Origin: Bacteroides gallinarum DSM 18171 = JCM 13658
GTDB lineage: Bacteria > Bacteroidota > Bacteroidia > Bacteroidales > Bacteroidaceae
Length of the DNA: 64,000 bases
Assembly (NCBI RefSeq): GCF_000374365.1
Contig: NZ_KB894127.1
Span: 50,931 to 114,930 of the forward strand
Reading direction: 5' to 3'
Positions within the stretch are counted from its first letter, which is position 1; every line of letters starts with the position of its first letter. Of this stretch, positions 34,453 through 43,772 are shown in pieces. Made by a program: the position numbers and the translations under genes. The notes under the pieces were generated by a model. It was not told the origin of the DNA. It made no database searches and was given only the letters and a program-made list of their open reading frames with translations.

Positions 34453-36735
34453 TTATTCCAATTTGCCGAACATATCTTCATAGAATTCGAGCAACTCTTT
34501 CTTGATGTCTCCGTCATTAATCGCTATTTTGATAAATTTGCTATCCATGGTAAATACTTGGTTAAGTATCATACAAGCTTCCATATCTCCCGCATCTCCT
34601 CCCATGCGGCTTGCCAGGATTGCTTTCAGGTATAGCGTTAAGGCGCTTTGCGGCAGCTCCTCGAGCGCTTGTTTGGCTTCTTTGTTGTACATCTCCGTAT
34701 TTAGCGCCATGCACATGATAACATTGTTTAAGGGAGATGAATTCTTTACAAGCTGGAAAATCTTTTTCCTTTCCTCCACCTCCTGGACTGTGGTTCCCCC
34801 TTTGTAATAACCGCCGAGGCAACGGGCGAAAGCCTTTATCATTTCGAACTTCTTGTCATCGGGGAGAATTCTGGCAAGGATGCTCGCTTCGCTGAAATTG
34901 TAGGCGCGGATGTACATAGCCAGTTGGTTGGCTACGATTGTTTCCGGGTTGACCTCTGTTTCCGTTACGCTGATACCGTCGTCGAAGCGGTCTATCTGGT
35001 TGGCTTTCCTGGTGATGTCTATCAAAGGTTTCAGGATATTGACGTCGAATGTGTCGCGTCTCAGGTAAGATACGGCGAGGTTATTGGCAGCCAGTATCCA
35101 GGGCTTCCGTTTCGACGGGTCGGGGTCGTAGCCCATTGTCTCCTTGTAAGCGCGGAGGTATATCTTTTCCGCCTCTACGGGGTCTTTCACCATTTGGAAA
35201 AGATGCCAGTACTCGTACCGGGTAAACTGTTTCTTGCCGCTCCGGTATTCCGGGTCGTTTTTATACCTGTCCAGGATTTCGTCCGGGTTCAGCTCGCGGA
35301 AGATTTCATGCTTGTATTCATATTGCACGGTGCGCAGGCGCGGCAGCCGTTCTTTAATGACTGTGGAATAGTAGGGCAGGCGCATAACGGAAGCATACTG
35401 CGCATCCTGGCTCTTGGGGAATTTGGCAATGATTTTCCTCACATCCTCCGCTTCGGTGAAAAGAGAGTCTTGCTCCAATAACTCGGCTACCTCCTCCCAG
35501 GTGGCTACACGTGTTTCGGTAGGGTGCTTGTATACACGCGCCCATTGAGCAGCGGGGATTACCGACGTTATCTGCCCCAAGGCAAAGTTCGTACGCAGCT
35601 TGGCTAAGGCGAGGTTGCTGGCGTAGCGGCCGTCCGGTGAGGACACACCCGTAATCTTGAACTCCTTCAGGGTAGTACCTTCGCCGTTGATGATTTCCAG
35701 CAAGTCGTTCTTTAGCTTGTTCATCTGCTCCTCGTTGGCGGGGACGTCCGGGTCGAGCTGCGCTTTGCCTACCAGGAATGTAAGCGATATGTTGCCTGCC
35801 GTATTCCTTTTTTCCCGTCGCGGCGTTTCTTTGTATTTGTTGGGGTCCAGCGAAAATTCGGGGAAGGTGAATTCAAGGAATTGCAGCGGACGGCGTATCT
35901 TGCAGGTTGTCAGTTGGTAATCCTCCTTGAATGTAATATGAGTATAGTCGGCAAACACCATTTTGCACCGCGCACTGTACATTCTTCTCGGGTCTTCTAC
36001 ATGCACGGTATCTTTAATGGGGATATTGAACGGGTTTTCACTTAACGGACGTTTCCTGTCGATATACCTGGATAATGTGTCGTTGGCAATGTTGAAAGCC
36101 ATACGCCTGTCCTGTGTCAGATGAAATTCTACTCCGTCCATAACAGTCGGCCTCATGTACGCCACCGTATCTTCGGTGGTACAGTCAATGACGTAAGGTT
36201 GCAGGATAAGGCGCCGGTTGGGTTGCCCGAACTGTTTGGGTACGGGGATTGAATTCTCCACATAGAAATTATTCCCTTCGATTGTACCGGCTTCGGCATC
36301 GGGCTTGGGAGTGGGGCGGTCTGCCGTAACGGTAATCTGGTTCAGCATGATTCCGCCGTCGATAGCCAGGTTGATTTCTGAGTTGTAGTTTACCTCGCGC
36401 AGTTCCGTTTTCATGGCTACGCGGAAAATCAGCGCCCCGTTTTCCGCTACGCGGATTTCATAATAGCCGTCCGGACCTGCCACGACATCGGCATCGGACA
36501 TTATGGTGGCGTTGCCGCTTTCCAGTTGTTTCTTGGCGTCTCTTGCAGCAGCTACCGTGTTGAAGGCGAATATATATACCTTTTCACTCGAGGGGAAAGG
36601 CTCCGCCTTGTTTTTCCCTTCGGGTTTATTGAGGACTTTTCCGAATACTACCTTGATTTGTTGCGCCATAATGGGAGTGGCTCCGATATAAAGTATAGCT
36701 ATGCAGGCTGCTATTATCTTGATAAAGGTTCTCAT
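34453..36735 (-). CDS. Fimbrial-locus protein with OmpA-like segment
   Basis: This 760-residue exported protein (signal peptide ending IMAQQ) is of unknown function. Residues about 25-140 look like a beta-sandwich. Residues about 300-410 hold ISLTFLVGKAQLDPD, then ITGVSSPDGRYASNLALAKL, which resembles the OmpA C-terminal domain (with the Asn and Arg positions of the peptidoglycan-binding loop). The C-terminal half is mostly helical and repeat-like, as in TPR proteins (AEKIYLRAYKETMGY, LAVSYLRRDTFD). It lies between two outer-membrane proteins and 12 bp after the DUF3575 gene. A role in anchoring the fimbrial machine to peptidoglycan is an inference. Confidence 0.7.
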   Translation of the reverse strand: MRTFIKIIAACIAILYIGATPIMAQQIKVVFGKVLNKPEGKNKAEPFPSSEKVYIFAFNTVAAARDAKKQLESGNATIMSDADVVAGPDGYYEIRVAENGALIFRVAMKTELREVNYNSEINLAIDGGIMLNQITVTADRPTPKPDAEAGTIEGNNFYVENSIPVPKQFGQPNRRLILQPYVIDCTTEDTVAYMRPTVMDGVEFHLTQDRRMAFNIANDTLSRYIDRKRPLSENPFNIPIKDTVHVEDPRRMYSARCKMVFADYTHITFKEDYQLTTCKIRRPLQFLEFTFPEFSLDPNKYKETPRREKRNTAGNISLTFLVGKAQLDPDVPANEEQMNKLKNDLLEIINGEGTTLKEFKITGVSSPDGRYASNLALAKLRTNFALGQITSVIPAAQWARVYKHPTETRVATWEEVAELLEQDSLFTEAEDVRKIIAKFPKSQDAQYASVMRLPYYSTVIKERLPRLRTVQYEYKHEIFRELNPDEILDRYKNDPEYRSGKKQFTRYEYWHLFQMVKDPVEAEKIYLRAYKETMGYDPDPSKRKPWILAANNLAVSYLRRDTFDVNILKPLIDITRKANQIDRFDDGISVTETEVNPETIVANQLAMYIRAYNFSEASILARILPDDKKFEMIKAFARCLGGYYKGGTTVQEVEERKKIFQLVKNSSPLNNVIMCMALNTEMYNKEAKQALEELPQSALTLYLKAILASRMGGDAGDMEACMILNQVFTMDSKFIKIAINDGDIKKELLEFYEDMFGKLE

Positions 36736-36747
36736 GGCGATATGCTT

Positions 36748-37323
36748 TTATTTGAGGATATATGATATGGATACACCCAGCTTGGTGGGTAACAATTTGT
36801 AACCGGTGGCATTGACGTGTGCCGCACCGTTGGTTTCGTAGTCTTCGTAGTTATCGTTGACGTAGTATTGCTTCTGCTGGAAGTAGACAGCTCCGAAACC
36901 GCCGTAAAATTCTATGTTGAAGCGTTTGCCGAGGTTGAGGGAGTACCCGAACGTGATGCCTGCCCCGGCGGCATCGCCTTGATAGATGTGGCGTCCCCAG
37001 GTAATGTCGTAGGATACGCCGAGGGCTGCTATGCCTACAAACTCGCGGGTCATGGGGCGGCCGTTGAACCAATAGCGGTATTCCGGCTGAATGCCTATCA
37101 TTTTTGCTTTGTTTCCGTATATGTTGACGGAGCCGAAAGCAGAAAGGTCTATACTGCTCCGTTCGCCTACTACGAACTCGCAACCGAGATTAGGCGTCAT
37201 GGCGGCAAGCATTAATCCGTTGGTCTTTACGGCTATCTGCTGGGCATGCAAGGTATGGCTGCCGCCGACTAACAGCAGCAGAAACGCGATACGCAGTAGG
37301 AGAGTACAGGGTTGTTTCGGCAT
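36748..37323 (-). CDS. DUF3575 outer-membrane protein
   Basis: This 191-residue predicted barrel has a signal peptide ending LHAQQ. It has the DUF3575 pattern: IAVKTNGLMLAAMTPNLGCE, then SAFGSVNIYGNK, QPEYRYWFNGRPM and a terminal GVSISYILK. DUF3575 proteins are found beside fimbrillin genes in Bacteroidetes. It lies 21 bp after the fourth fimbrillin-like gene. This is the second DUF3575 gene of the locus; the first, longer one is at 43769-45106. Confidence 0.85.
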   Translation of the reverse strand: MPKQPCTLLLRIAFLLLLVGGSHTLHAQQIAVKTNGLMLAAMTPNLGCEFVVGERSSIDLSAFGSVNIYGNKAKMIGIQPEYRYWFNGRPMTREFVGIAALGVSYDITWGRHIYQGDAAGAGITFGYSLNLGKRFNIEFYGGFGAVYFQQKQYYVNDNYEDYETNGAAHVNATGYKLLPTKLGVSISYILK

Positions 37324-37344
37324 ATGCTTATGTTTTATATCTTT

Positions 37345-38370
37345 TTATTCGAATGTATGTTCTTCGCCATTCTGCCATTCGTTCACGCTGGCTTTGGCGG
37401 CCATACTTTGCGTATATTTGATGTTGATAGTTGTGATATAACCTGCTTTCAGCTTGACGATGACATCGTTGCGGTCTGCATCACTGTCCGCTTCATCGAA
37501 TACTACAATATCTTTGGGCTGTGCTTCGTCCGGCATAGATACGTTCAGTACCAGCTTGCGGATAGCACTGTTCTCCTCGTTTTCATAAGGGAGCAATAAG
37601 TAATCTTTCTGAACCGGGGCGTTTCCGGCAATTATACCCGGCTTTTCCGTAGTGTAATTGAGCGTTACGGCCGTTCGGTTATCGCTGTTATCCGATGTGA
37701 TGATACCGGTTCGTAAATCCATTCTTCCCTCTTGTGCTTCACGGGGGATAAAGCTGATGCTGTTCAATGTAGGGTGGGAGTCGTCCGTATATTCCTCAGT
37801 GTCCGTGTATATTTTGAGGCGCAGTATGGCTAATGCATGTTTTAAGGGTAAAGATACTTGGTAGTTGCCTGCTGCTGCAAGGGACTTGCTGCCGGTTACG
37901 CATCCGGTATAAAGATAGTCCGTTACATCTTTACCGTCTTTTGTGCCGGTTACGGGAATGAAAGCGTTTCCATACTCATCAGTAGTGCTGTGGGTTGTAT
38001 ACGGATAATACCCGAATAGGTACAGCTTGTCCTGGCCGGGCGGATAATTGATAACGGTGTCGTTCGGCTGTATGAGTAATTGTCCACTCGTTCCGGCACA
38101 AAGATATTTTTGATTGGAGATATAGGGGTTACTGAGACTTCCTTCTTTTTCTGTCAAACCGAATACTCCTACTTCCGAGCTTTCTGCTAATTCTGTTCCG
38201 GTAATGATACTTCGGGTTACAGTGGCTTCGATAGAACTGACGGAAGCGCTTAGGCGAACCTCCACAGCCTCCTCCCCGAGGGGAGGAGCTATGGCGGATT
38301 CGTTATTACATCCTGTCAGCAATAGGAGTATGATACCAGAATAGAATAATATGTTTATTCGTTTCCTCAT
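37345..38370 (-). CDS. Fimbrillin-family lipoprotein (fourth in the locus)
   Basis: This 341-residue Mfa-like fimbrillin has a lipobox LLTGC near residue 21. After a variable start, EVRLSASVSSIEATVTRSII and SSEVGVFGL are typical fimbrillin openings. LYLFGYYPYTTHS and LKHALAILRLKIY follow, and the C-terminus has GYITTINIKYTQ and VNEWQNGEEHTFE. It lacks the GSQD motif seen in the other three. GC content is closer to the genome average than in the two genes before it. It is probably a minor or tip subunit. Confidence 0.82.
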   Translation of the reverse strand: MRKRINILFYSGIILLLLTGCNNESAIAPPLGEEAVEVRLSASVSSIEATVTRSIITGTELAESSEVGVFGLTEKEGSLSNPYISNQKYLCAGTSGQLLIQPNDTVINYPPGQDKLYLFGYYPYTTHSTTDEYGNAFIPVTGTKDGKDVTDYLYTGCVTGSKSLAAAGNYQVSLPLKHALAILRLKIYTDTEEYTDDSHPTLNSISFIPREAQEGRMDLRTGIITSDNSDNRTAVTLNYTTEKPGIIAGNAPVQKDYLLLPYENEENSAIRKLVLNVSMPDEAQPKDIVVFDEADSDADRNDVIVKLKAGYITTINIKYTQSMAAKASVNEWQNGEEHTFE

Positions 38371-38398
38371 TATTTGTGTTTAGAACCCAGATTTAGAA

Positions 38399-39649
38399 TT
38401 ATTCAACAGGTGCTTCAATGTTATCGTCGAATTGTTGCCATTCAGTTAAAGTTGCATCTGCTTGAACTTCTTGCATAGCATAAATTCCGATTTGCACGTT
38501 ATAGATAACACCTGGCTTAAATCCTCCTGTCGTATTTATGAATACAGGAACGGTTTGCTCGGTTGGTATGGCAGTACCACTTGTTGCAGTGGGGGCTTCG
38601 ATTGTTACTTCTAACTCTAAAGGAGTAGTGCCGTCGGTTGGTTTTGCCATTAGATAACCTACTTTATCACCGCCGTTTGTTTCATTACTTGGTGTAAAAC
38701 TTTTATTAGCAGCTTCATCGATATCATTTTCTAACATTGCAATATCTTCACTTCCAGTCCATGTTAAAGTCCCGGATATGATGTCCAATGTAGCTATACG
38801 ACCATGATTCTTAATCTTTATATCTTTCACTTTCATATCTTTCACCTTCTTTTTATCTGCTTCCGACTGTTTTTTTGCAGCTACAACTTGGAAGGTAAAC
38901 TGGGTTAGCAGGTGGTTGAATTTGATATTAGGAACCCACGTGTAATCTTTTCCGTCGTCTTTACTCTGCTTGGTTATAATGTCATGGTTATACTTCAACT
39001 GCCTTATATATTTGGCTTTGTATCCCGTGATGACAGTAGAGTTCTTTTCATTTGTATCTTCATCGATATAAATGCTTCCTTCCGGTATTTGAGGTGCTGC
39101 TGCTTTGTTCCACATAATATCTTGTGAACCGTTGAAGTCGTTGAATTGTACAGTTGCCTGACTGGCTGTAACTGTTGCATCTTCTTGAAATGGGGCATAG
39201 CCGTAAAATGTATAGTCGTATTTGTTATCCATTGGATAATAATAGACAGCACCGGATGTTCCGTTTCTGTATAATGAGATTTTTTCTGCTCCGGTTTCAG
39301 AACCTTCTGTATTGGTTTGTGTTGAAATAATTCCTTGAACATTACTTAATAATGCACCTTCTGTTGTGCTCCAGTCGGTAGCTGGTGTATCGTTATTCGG
39401 AGTAGTTGCAAGAGCAAAAACTCCGACCTCGGTACCTATGAAGGTCTTTTCAGTGATAGGTGTACGCGTTACCGTTGTGTTAGCTGTTGCAGTGGATTCA
39501 CCACCACCCAACTGTATGACTACTTGTCCGTTAGGACCTTCCCAATCATCTTCTGTGACCGGCCTTTCAATGTTAGGTTCATCGTCGTTGGAAGAACACG
39601 ATACCATAAATAGACCGGCTAATGCCCATAACCATATATTCTTTTTCAT
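38399..39649 (-). CDS. Fimbrillin-family lipoprotein (third)
   Basis: This 416-residue Mfa-like fimbrillin starts at 39649 with MKKNIWLWALAGLFMVSC, a lipobox with the lipidated Cys near residue 18. The acid-rich start EDDWEGPNG follows. The body has VTRTPITEKTFIGTEVGVFA, YDYTFYGYAPF and FNGSQDIMWNKA, and the end is WQQFDDNIEAPVE. The GSQDIM motif is shared with its neighbours. The DNA is clearly AT-richer than the flanking genes. A strong hairpin lies between it and the preceding fimbrillin gene. Confidence 0.83.
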   Translation of the reverse strand: MKKNIWLWALAGLFMVSCSSNDDEPNIERPVTEDDWEGPNGQVVIQLGGGESTATANTTVTRTPITEKTFIGTEVGVFALATTPNNDTPATDWSTTEGALLSNVQGIISTQTNTEGSETGAEKISLYRNGTSGAVYYYPMDNKYDYTFYGYAPFQEDATVTASQATVQFNDFNGSQDIMWNKAAAPQIPEGSIYIDEDTNEKNSTVITGYKAKYIRQLKYNHDIITKQSKDDGKDYTWVPNIKFNHLLTQFTFQVVAAKKQSEADKKKVKDMKVKDIKIKNHGRIATLDIISGTLTWTGSEDIAMLENDIDEAANKSFTPSNETNGGDKVGYLMAKPTDGTTPLELEVTIEAPTATSGTAIPTEQTVPVFINTTGGFKPGVIYNVQIGIYAMQEVQADATLTEWQQFDDNIEAPVE

Positions 39650-39801
39650 AATAATAATGAGTGTTTCGTAAAACATTATTTATCAGTTTCGATATAAAAC
39701 CGAAACCTCATCCTCTTAAAAAGGTTTTGCTGACACGAGTTTATAGGATAAAGTTTCTTTTATATCCTAAATAAGGATAACTGCTAAAAATAATCTTCAA
39801 A

Positions 39802-39867
39802 TTCACTCCCTTCACTTCCGTGGTACTTGTAATCAGGGTAAACCACCGGTTAAGTGAAGGGAATGAA
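39802..39867 (-). other. Intercistronic hairpin between fimbrillin genes
   Basis: The 16 bp at 39802-39817 pair with 39852-39867 with one wobble, and CCGTGG inside pairs with CCACCGG with a bulge. It lies 26 bp after the stop codon of the 462-residue fimbrillin and 150 bp before the next start. There is no T-run on the minus strand, so it is more likely an mRNA-protecting or partial-stop element that sets subunit ratios than a full terminator. Confidence 0.7.
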
Positions 39868-39892
39868 AGATTGATTTTATTTTATAGTTTAA

Positions 39893-41281
39893 TTATTGAT
39901 TGAATGCGTCATCTTCAGGATTGGTTGAAATATCTCCGCCGTCCTCCCATTTAGACAATGTTGCAGTAACTTCAATATCTTGGAATCCGAAGATTGTTGT
40001 GGTAATTGTATAGTAGTTACCGGCTTCGAATACTTTGCTTGGTTCCTGTGCATTAAGTTTTACTGTTGTTTGCAGTGTTGATTCTTTCCATGTATATGAT
40101 TGGGGATAGTCTGGAGCTGCTGAACCGTCATGTTCCATAACATATTGCATTAATTCAATCTCCATTTGGAAACTGTTTTCTCCAGGAACAATCATGATAC
40201 CGTTACCAATCGGAAGTTCTTCATCTAATGCACTACCTGGAGTAACCGGGGTGAGTTCCACTAAATTTTTAGACTGATTTTCTTCTATTTCGTCTGAAGT
40301 TGGTTTTCTCATCAGTGTGAAGGAGGAGATACCTTCATCTTCTGTCGAAGCTGTTATACCTGTTTGTCCGGGGGTGTTCAAATTTGCTATTGTTACTGTA
40401 ATTTTACTTTTGGGATCAAGTACTTTGATACTTTTAATATAGACACCGTTTTTAATTTTATTACTTTCATCTGGTTGAGGATAACCTTGGGTTGCAGGCC
40501 ATTTTGTGGAATATTCATTATCGTTTATGGTAATCTCAGTTCCACCATCGACATTTGCACCCACTTTGGCAACAAAATCTAGACGGGATAATAAATGTTT
40601 GAAGTTCATAGTAGGTTGTACACCTCTACGGGCTGCCCATGAGCTAAATGCTTTAGCATAATCTTCTTCTGCTAACTTACCGTCCCCAGATGCAGCTCCC
40701 TTTTGAGCATCCGTCAGTTCGGCTTTGGCTATCATAATATCTTGAGTTCCGTTAATGGTCAAATTATACTCTATGGTCTTGTCGTCTTCACTCTTTTCTG
40801 GATATTCAAAACCGCCTTCTACCACAGCATCGTCAAAGCTGAAACCATAAAAATCATAAGCACCCTGAAGTGGATAGTATTTAACGGCTCCGGTAGTATT
40901 GGTGATTTTCATATTGGCTGGGTCATTTATAGTGCTTGCCGGAGCATTAAATGTTAAACCATCGAAAATGTAAGGGGAGTCCGGATCGTTCGGGTCTTCT
41001 TTTGCTGAAACAAGACTGTTCTTTTTAGTCATTAATATTTTCAGCTCTTGTTCGTCCCATAATGCTACCTCGTCGTCATTGACACCTGCAGCACCTGTAC
41101 CTCTTGTAGAAACACTTACTTGCGGAGCACCTACTCCCAATTCAATAGCTACCGGACTACCTTCGTCGATAACATCCGGGGTGTTTGTTGTCGGTTCCGA
41201 AATACTTCCCGGGTCATTGTCTTTCGAACAGCTACTCATTAATGCAATGCATAACGCTGCGTAGATAAATTGCTTTTTCAT
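39893..41281 (-). CDS. Fimbrillin-family lipoprotein (second), possible major subunit
   Basis: This 462-residue Mfa-like fimbrillin has the lipobox LMSSC near residue 18. It then has SVSTRGTGAAGV, INGTQDIMIAKAEL, MNFKHLLSRLDFVAKV and the end WEDGGDISTNPEDDAFNQ. The start at 41281 is used; a second ATG 2 codons earlier is possible. The position just before the intercistronic hairpin, and the lowest GC content in the locus, are what one sees for a variable, highly expressed shaft subunit, but that is an inference. Confidence 0.83.
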   Translation of the reverse strand: MKKQFIYAALCIALMSSCSKDNDPGSISEPTTNTPDVIDEGSPVAIELGVGAPQVSVSTRGTGAAGVNDDEVALWDEQELKILMTKKNSLVSAKEDPNDPDSPYIFDGLTFNAPASTINDPANMKITNTTGAVKYYPLQGAYDFYGFSFDDAVVEGGFEYPEKSEDDKTIEYNLTINGTQDIMIAKAELTDAQKGAASGDGKLAEEDYAKAFSSWAARRGVQPTMNFKHLLSRLDFVAKVGANVDGGTEITINDNEYSTKWPATQGYPQPDESNKIKNGVYIKSIKVLDPKSKITVTIANLNTPGQTGITASTEDEGISSFTLMRKPTSDEIEENQSKNLVELTPVTPGSALDEELPIGNGIMIVPGENSFQMEIELMQYVMEHDGSAAPDYPQSYTWKESTLQTTVKLNAQEPSKVFEAGNYYTITTTIFGFQDIEVTATLSKWEDGGDISTNPEDDAFNQ

Positions 41282-41332
41282 AATCACTAAATTTTAATTA
41301 ATAAATAAATCTATATATTCCTATATTCGTTA

Positions 41333-42658
41333 TCATTCAAAAAAATCATCGGGGTCCAGTTCTATGTTACCGCCGTCTTCCCAACCGTCGATTTCTACCT
41401 GCACCTGAATTTCCTCCGGTCCGTAAACGGATATGCTGATTGTATATCGCCAGCCGGCGAGGAAGCCGGGTTCCAGCGTTTCTCCGTCTTTGGTGTTCTT
41501 AACGATATCTTTGAGCGGATACACGGTGGTGTAGTAATACTTCTGCCCGTTCTTGTCAACCGACGCTTTGATAATCAGCGATGCATTGTTTGTGGGCGGT
41601 ACAAGCAAGGAGTTATCCAGTTCCACCTTCTCGCCGCCCGCCACTACCAGGCGCGGTACGAATGCGGTGTTATCGGCTTCGCGCAAGGGCAGTTCCTTCT
41701 GCTCGTCGTCTTCCGAGAAATGAGTGCCTACCTGCGTTATATCCCGTGCGGCAACGATGAAAGTACCTTTGTTTACGGTCTTTATCGAGATAGACTCTAT
41801 GGTAATGTCATTTTTAAGCTTGGTAGGAAGTATGGCAAACTTCACGTTTGCCAGTTGGTGCTTCAGTTGGAGCACCGGGTGGATGTTGCGGTGCGCCGTA
41901 TAAGTACTATAATAATATTTGTAAACCTTCTCCTGTTCTTCCGCGCTGAGGCGTGCGATGTAGTTATCCTTCTGGTCTTGGGTGAGGCTTGCTACGGCAC
42001 ACATCAGGTCTTGCGAGCCGTCTACCGAAACCTTGAAACGGATATCGTCCACACCGCGGACGAAGTTGGATATACCCTTTTCGCCGATGTAGTTGTTTTG
42101 CCCTTCGCACAAGTCGTCTACGTAATAAGCGAAGAAGTTAAAAGGGCTGATTTGCGATAGCGTGCTGTAATACAGCGGGTCGTCCTCGTCTTTCCAACTG
42201 ATGAAAGAACCCGATGCCGGATTGTAACACGCCTGCCTGCCATGCTTGCTCCATTCGGCATCATTGCCCTGCTTGCCCGTGCTGCCGTCTACCAGGCAGA
42301 TAACCCGGTCGGTATCTTGGGCGCGTGTCGTTTCGTAAGTCATGCCGCTCGGGTTGTCCGAACGGAATGCATAGATATGGAATGTGGCATTAGCTTTCTT
42401 GGTGGGATAGTTCTCCGTATCGTTCGGGTCGAGCGCCCCCTGTCCGCGGGTGAGCACGGTATAGCTTGGGTCGGAGAAGGCAACCATTATAGGCAATTCC
42501 TCCTCGTATATAAATGGATTATCGTCGGAGTCGTCCGTTCCCGCATTTACGGGCGTTTCATCCCCCGTGTACAGGTTTCCGCAGCCGCATAGTGCCGTAA
42601 GCACTACCAGCAATAGGGATATCGGTTTATATATTTCTCTCAGAACTATCATTTTCAT
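41333..42658 (-). CDS. Fimbrillin-family lipoprotein (first)
   Basis: This 441-residue Mfa-like fimbrillin has a lipobox-like ALCGC near residue 26. The body has VLTRGQGALDPND, SVDGSQDLMCAVASL (the GSQDLM motif), VLQLKHQLANVKFAIL and the terminal pattern WEDGGNIELDPDDFFE. It starts 1 bp after the stop codon of the minor fimbrial lipoprotein gene, so the two are tightly coupled. Its role is probably that of a fimbrial subunit of the type V pilus. Confidence 0.83.
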   Translation of the reverse strand: MKMIVLREIYKPISLLLVVLTALCGCGNLYTGDETPVNAGTDDSDDNPFIYEEELPIMVAFSDPSYTVLTRGQGALDPNDTENYPTKKANATFHIYAFRSDNPSGMTYETTRAQDTDRVICLVDGSTGKQGNDAEWSKHGRQACYNPASGSFISWKDEDDPLYYSTLSQISPFNFFAYYVDDLCEGQNNYIGEKGISNFVRGVDDIRFKVSVDGSQDLMCAVASLTQDQKDNYIARLSAEEQEKVYKYYYSTYTAHRNIHPVLQLKHQLANVKFAILPTKLKNDITIESISIKTVNKGTFIVAARDITQVGTHFSEDDEQKELPLREADNTAFVPRLVVAGGEKVELDNSLLVPPTNNASLIIKASVDKNGQKYYYTTVYPLKDIVKNTKDGETLEPGFLAGWRYTISISVYGPEEIQVQVEIDGWEDGGNIELDPDDFFE

Positions 42659-42659
42659 C

Positions 42660-43772
42660 TTAAATGTCTACATTAATATCTCCTTGAGGATTGAACCAGG
42701 TATTATCTTCTTCTTGATTGATTATCTTACCGGAATCTATTACCAGCGGACTCTCCAACTCGATTACCACCACCTCATCGGTGTAGTTGAGGTAAGTCCT
42801 TCCGTTCTCCTTTTTCATCATCTGGGCGTCGATAATCGTTTGGCGCGGATTGGCGCCCGCATAAAACACATGCTGCTTGTTGCCGGACGAGGTAAAAATA
42901 GCCAGTTGGAGTATGCCGGCTCCCGTGAGGTAACTCTCCTTCGGGCTGGGCACGATACCCATTGTATAGAAGCTTGCAGAGTAAGTAGTGACATCGTTGT
43001 CTACCTGCTCCACGCCATTTTCCGCATCGAACATGAAAATGGTGCGGTAAAGCTTCGCCGTATCCAGGTAAGCCTCCGAAATATTGATACGTCCGCACAG
43101 TCCGGACATCTCGGCTATGATATAGTCTACCTTCACATCGCCTATCGTCTGTACCTTGAACTTCACCTGCACCTGTTGGCTTACGGGGCTCATATCGAAC
43201 CGCAGGGTCTTGGACTGCCCCGTCTGTATGTTCACGCCTTTCTGTACCGAATAGAAGATACACCCGGCATCTTGTATATACTTGTATCCGGGGTTGAAAT
43301 CCGGCAGGTTGATACCTTGCAGCTCGGGCAGAGCCTCGCGCGGCATCTCTTTCAGGTGGAGATACATCGTATCCACCTTTGCCTCCGGGTGGGTGAGGTA
43401 GCAGTTCAAACTGTCGATAACCACCCCCTCGCGGGTATTGATAGCGAAGATATTGTATTCGCCGCCTTTCAGCTTGAATGTGCCGGCTTCCTCGGCCTGC
43501 AAGGGAACCGACATCCCGTTCTCCACGACACCCGTTCGGGTATCGGCTATGCCGTGCGCCCGCCATGTATTCAGGATGCGGCTTGCCACGATATTCATAT
43601 GCGTAGGCTTGTCCTCCTCGGCTCCGTTCCAGTCTCCCCAGTCGAACTCCGTGAGAATGGTGGCTACATGCGGATGCTCCGTTTCCGGGCAAAGGTCTAC
43701 CTGCGTACAGCACGTCATGCCGCACAATAATAGAAGGATAAAAGGCAAATATGTAGGCCTGCACATTTTCAT
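42660..43772 (-). CDS. Minor fimbrial lipoprotein (FimB/Mfa2 or DUF5119-like)
   Basis: This 370-residue exported lipoprotein has the membrane anchor sequence ILLLLCGMTCCTQ near residues 12-24. It has FDWGDWNGAEEDKPTHMNIV after the N-terminus, GGEYNIFAINTREG, and a two-beta-domain look. FimB/Mfa2 proteins anchor fimbriae to the outer membrane and limit their length; DUF5119 proteins occur in the same place in Bacteroides loci. I cannot tell the two families apart by eye. It overlaps the DUF3575 gene by 4 bp and precedes the first fimbrillin by 1 bp. Confidence 0.72.
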   Translation of the reverse strand: MKMCRPTYLPFILLLLCGMTCCTQVDLCPETEHPHVATILTEFDWGDWNGAEEDKPTHMNIVASRILNTWRAHGIADTRTGVVENGMSVPLQAEEAGTFKLKGGEYNIFAINTREGVVIDSLNCYLTHPEAKVDTMYLHLKEMPREALPELQGINLPDFNPGYKYIQDAGCIFYSVQKGVNIQTGQSKTLRFDMSPVSQQVQVKFKVQTIGDVKVDYIIAEMSGLCGRINISEAYLDTAKLYRTIFMFDAENGVEQVDNDVTTYSASFYTMGIVPSPKESYLTGAGILQLAIFTSSGNKQHVFYAGANPRQTIIDAQMMKKENGRTYLNYTDEVVVIELESPLVIDSGKIINQEEDNTWFNPQGDINVDI

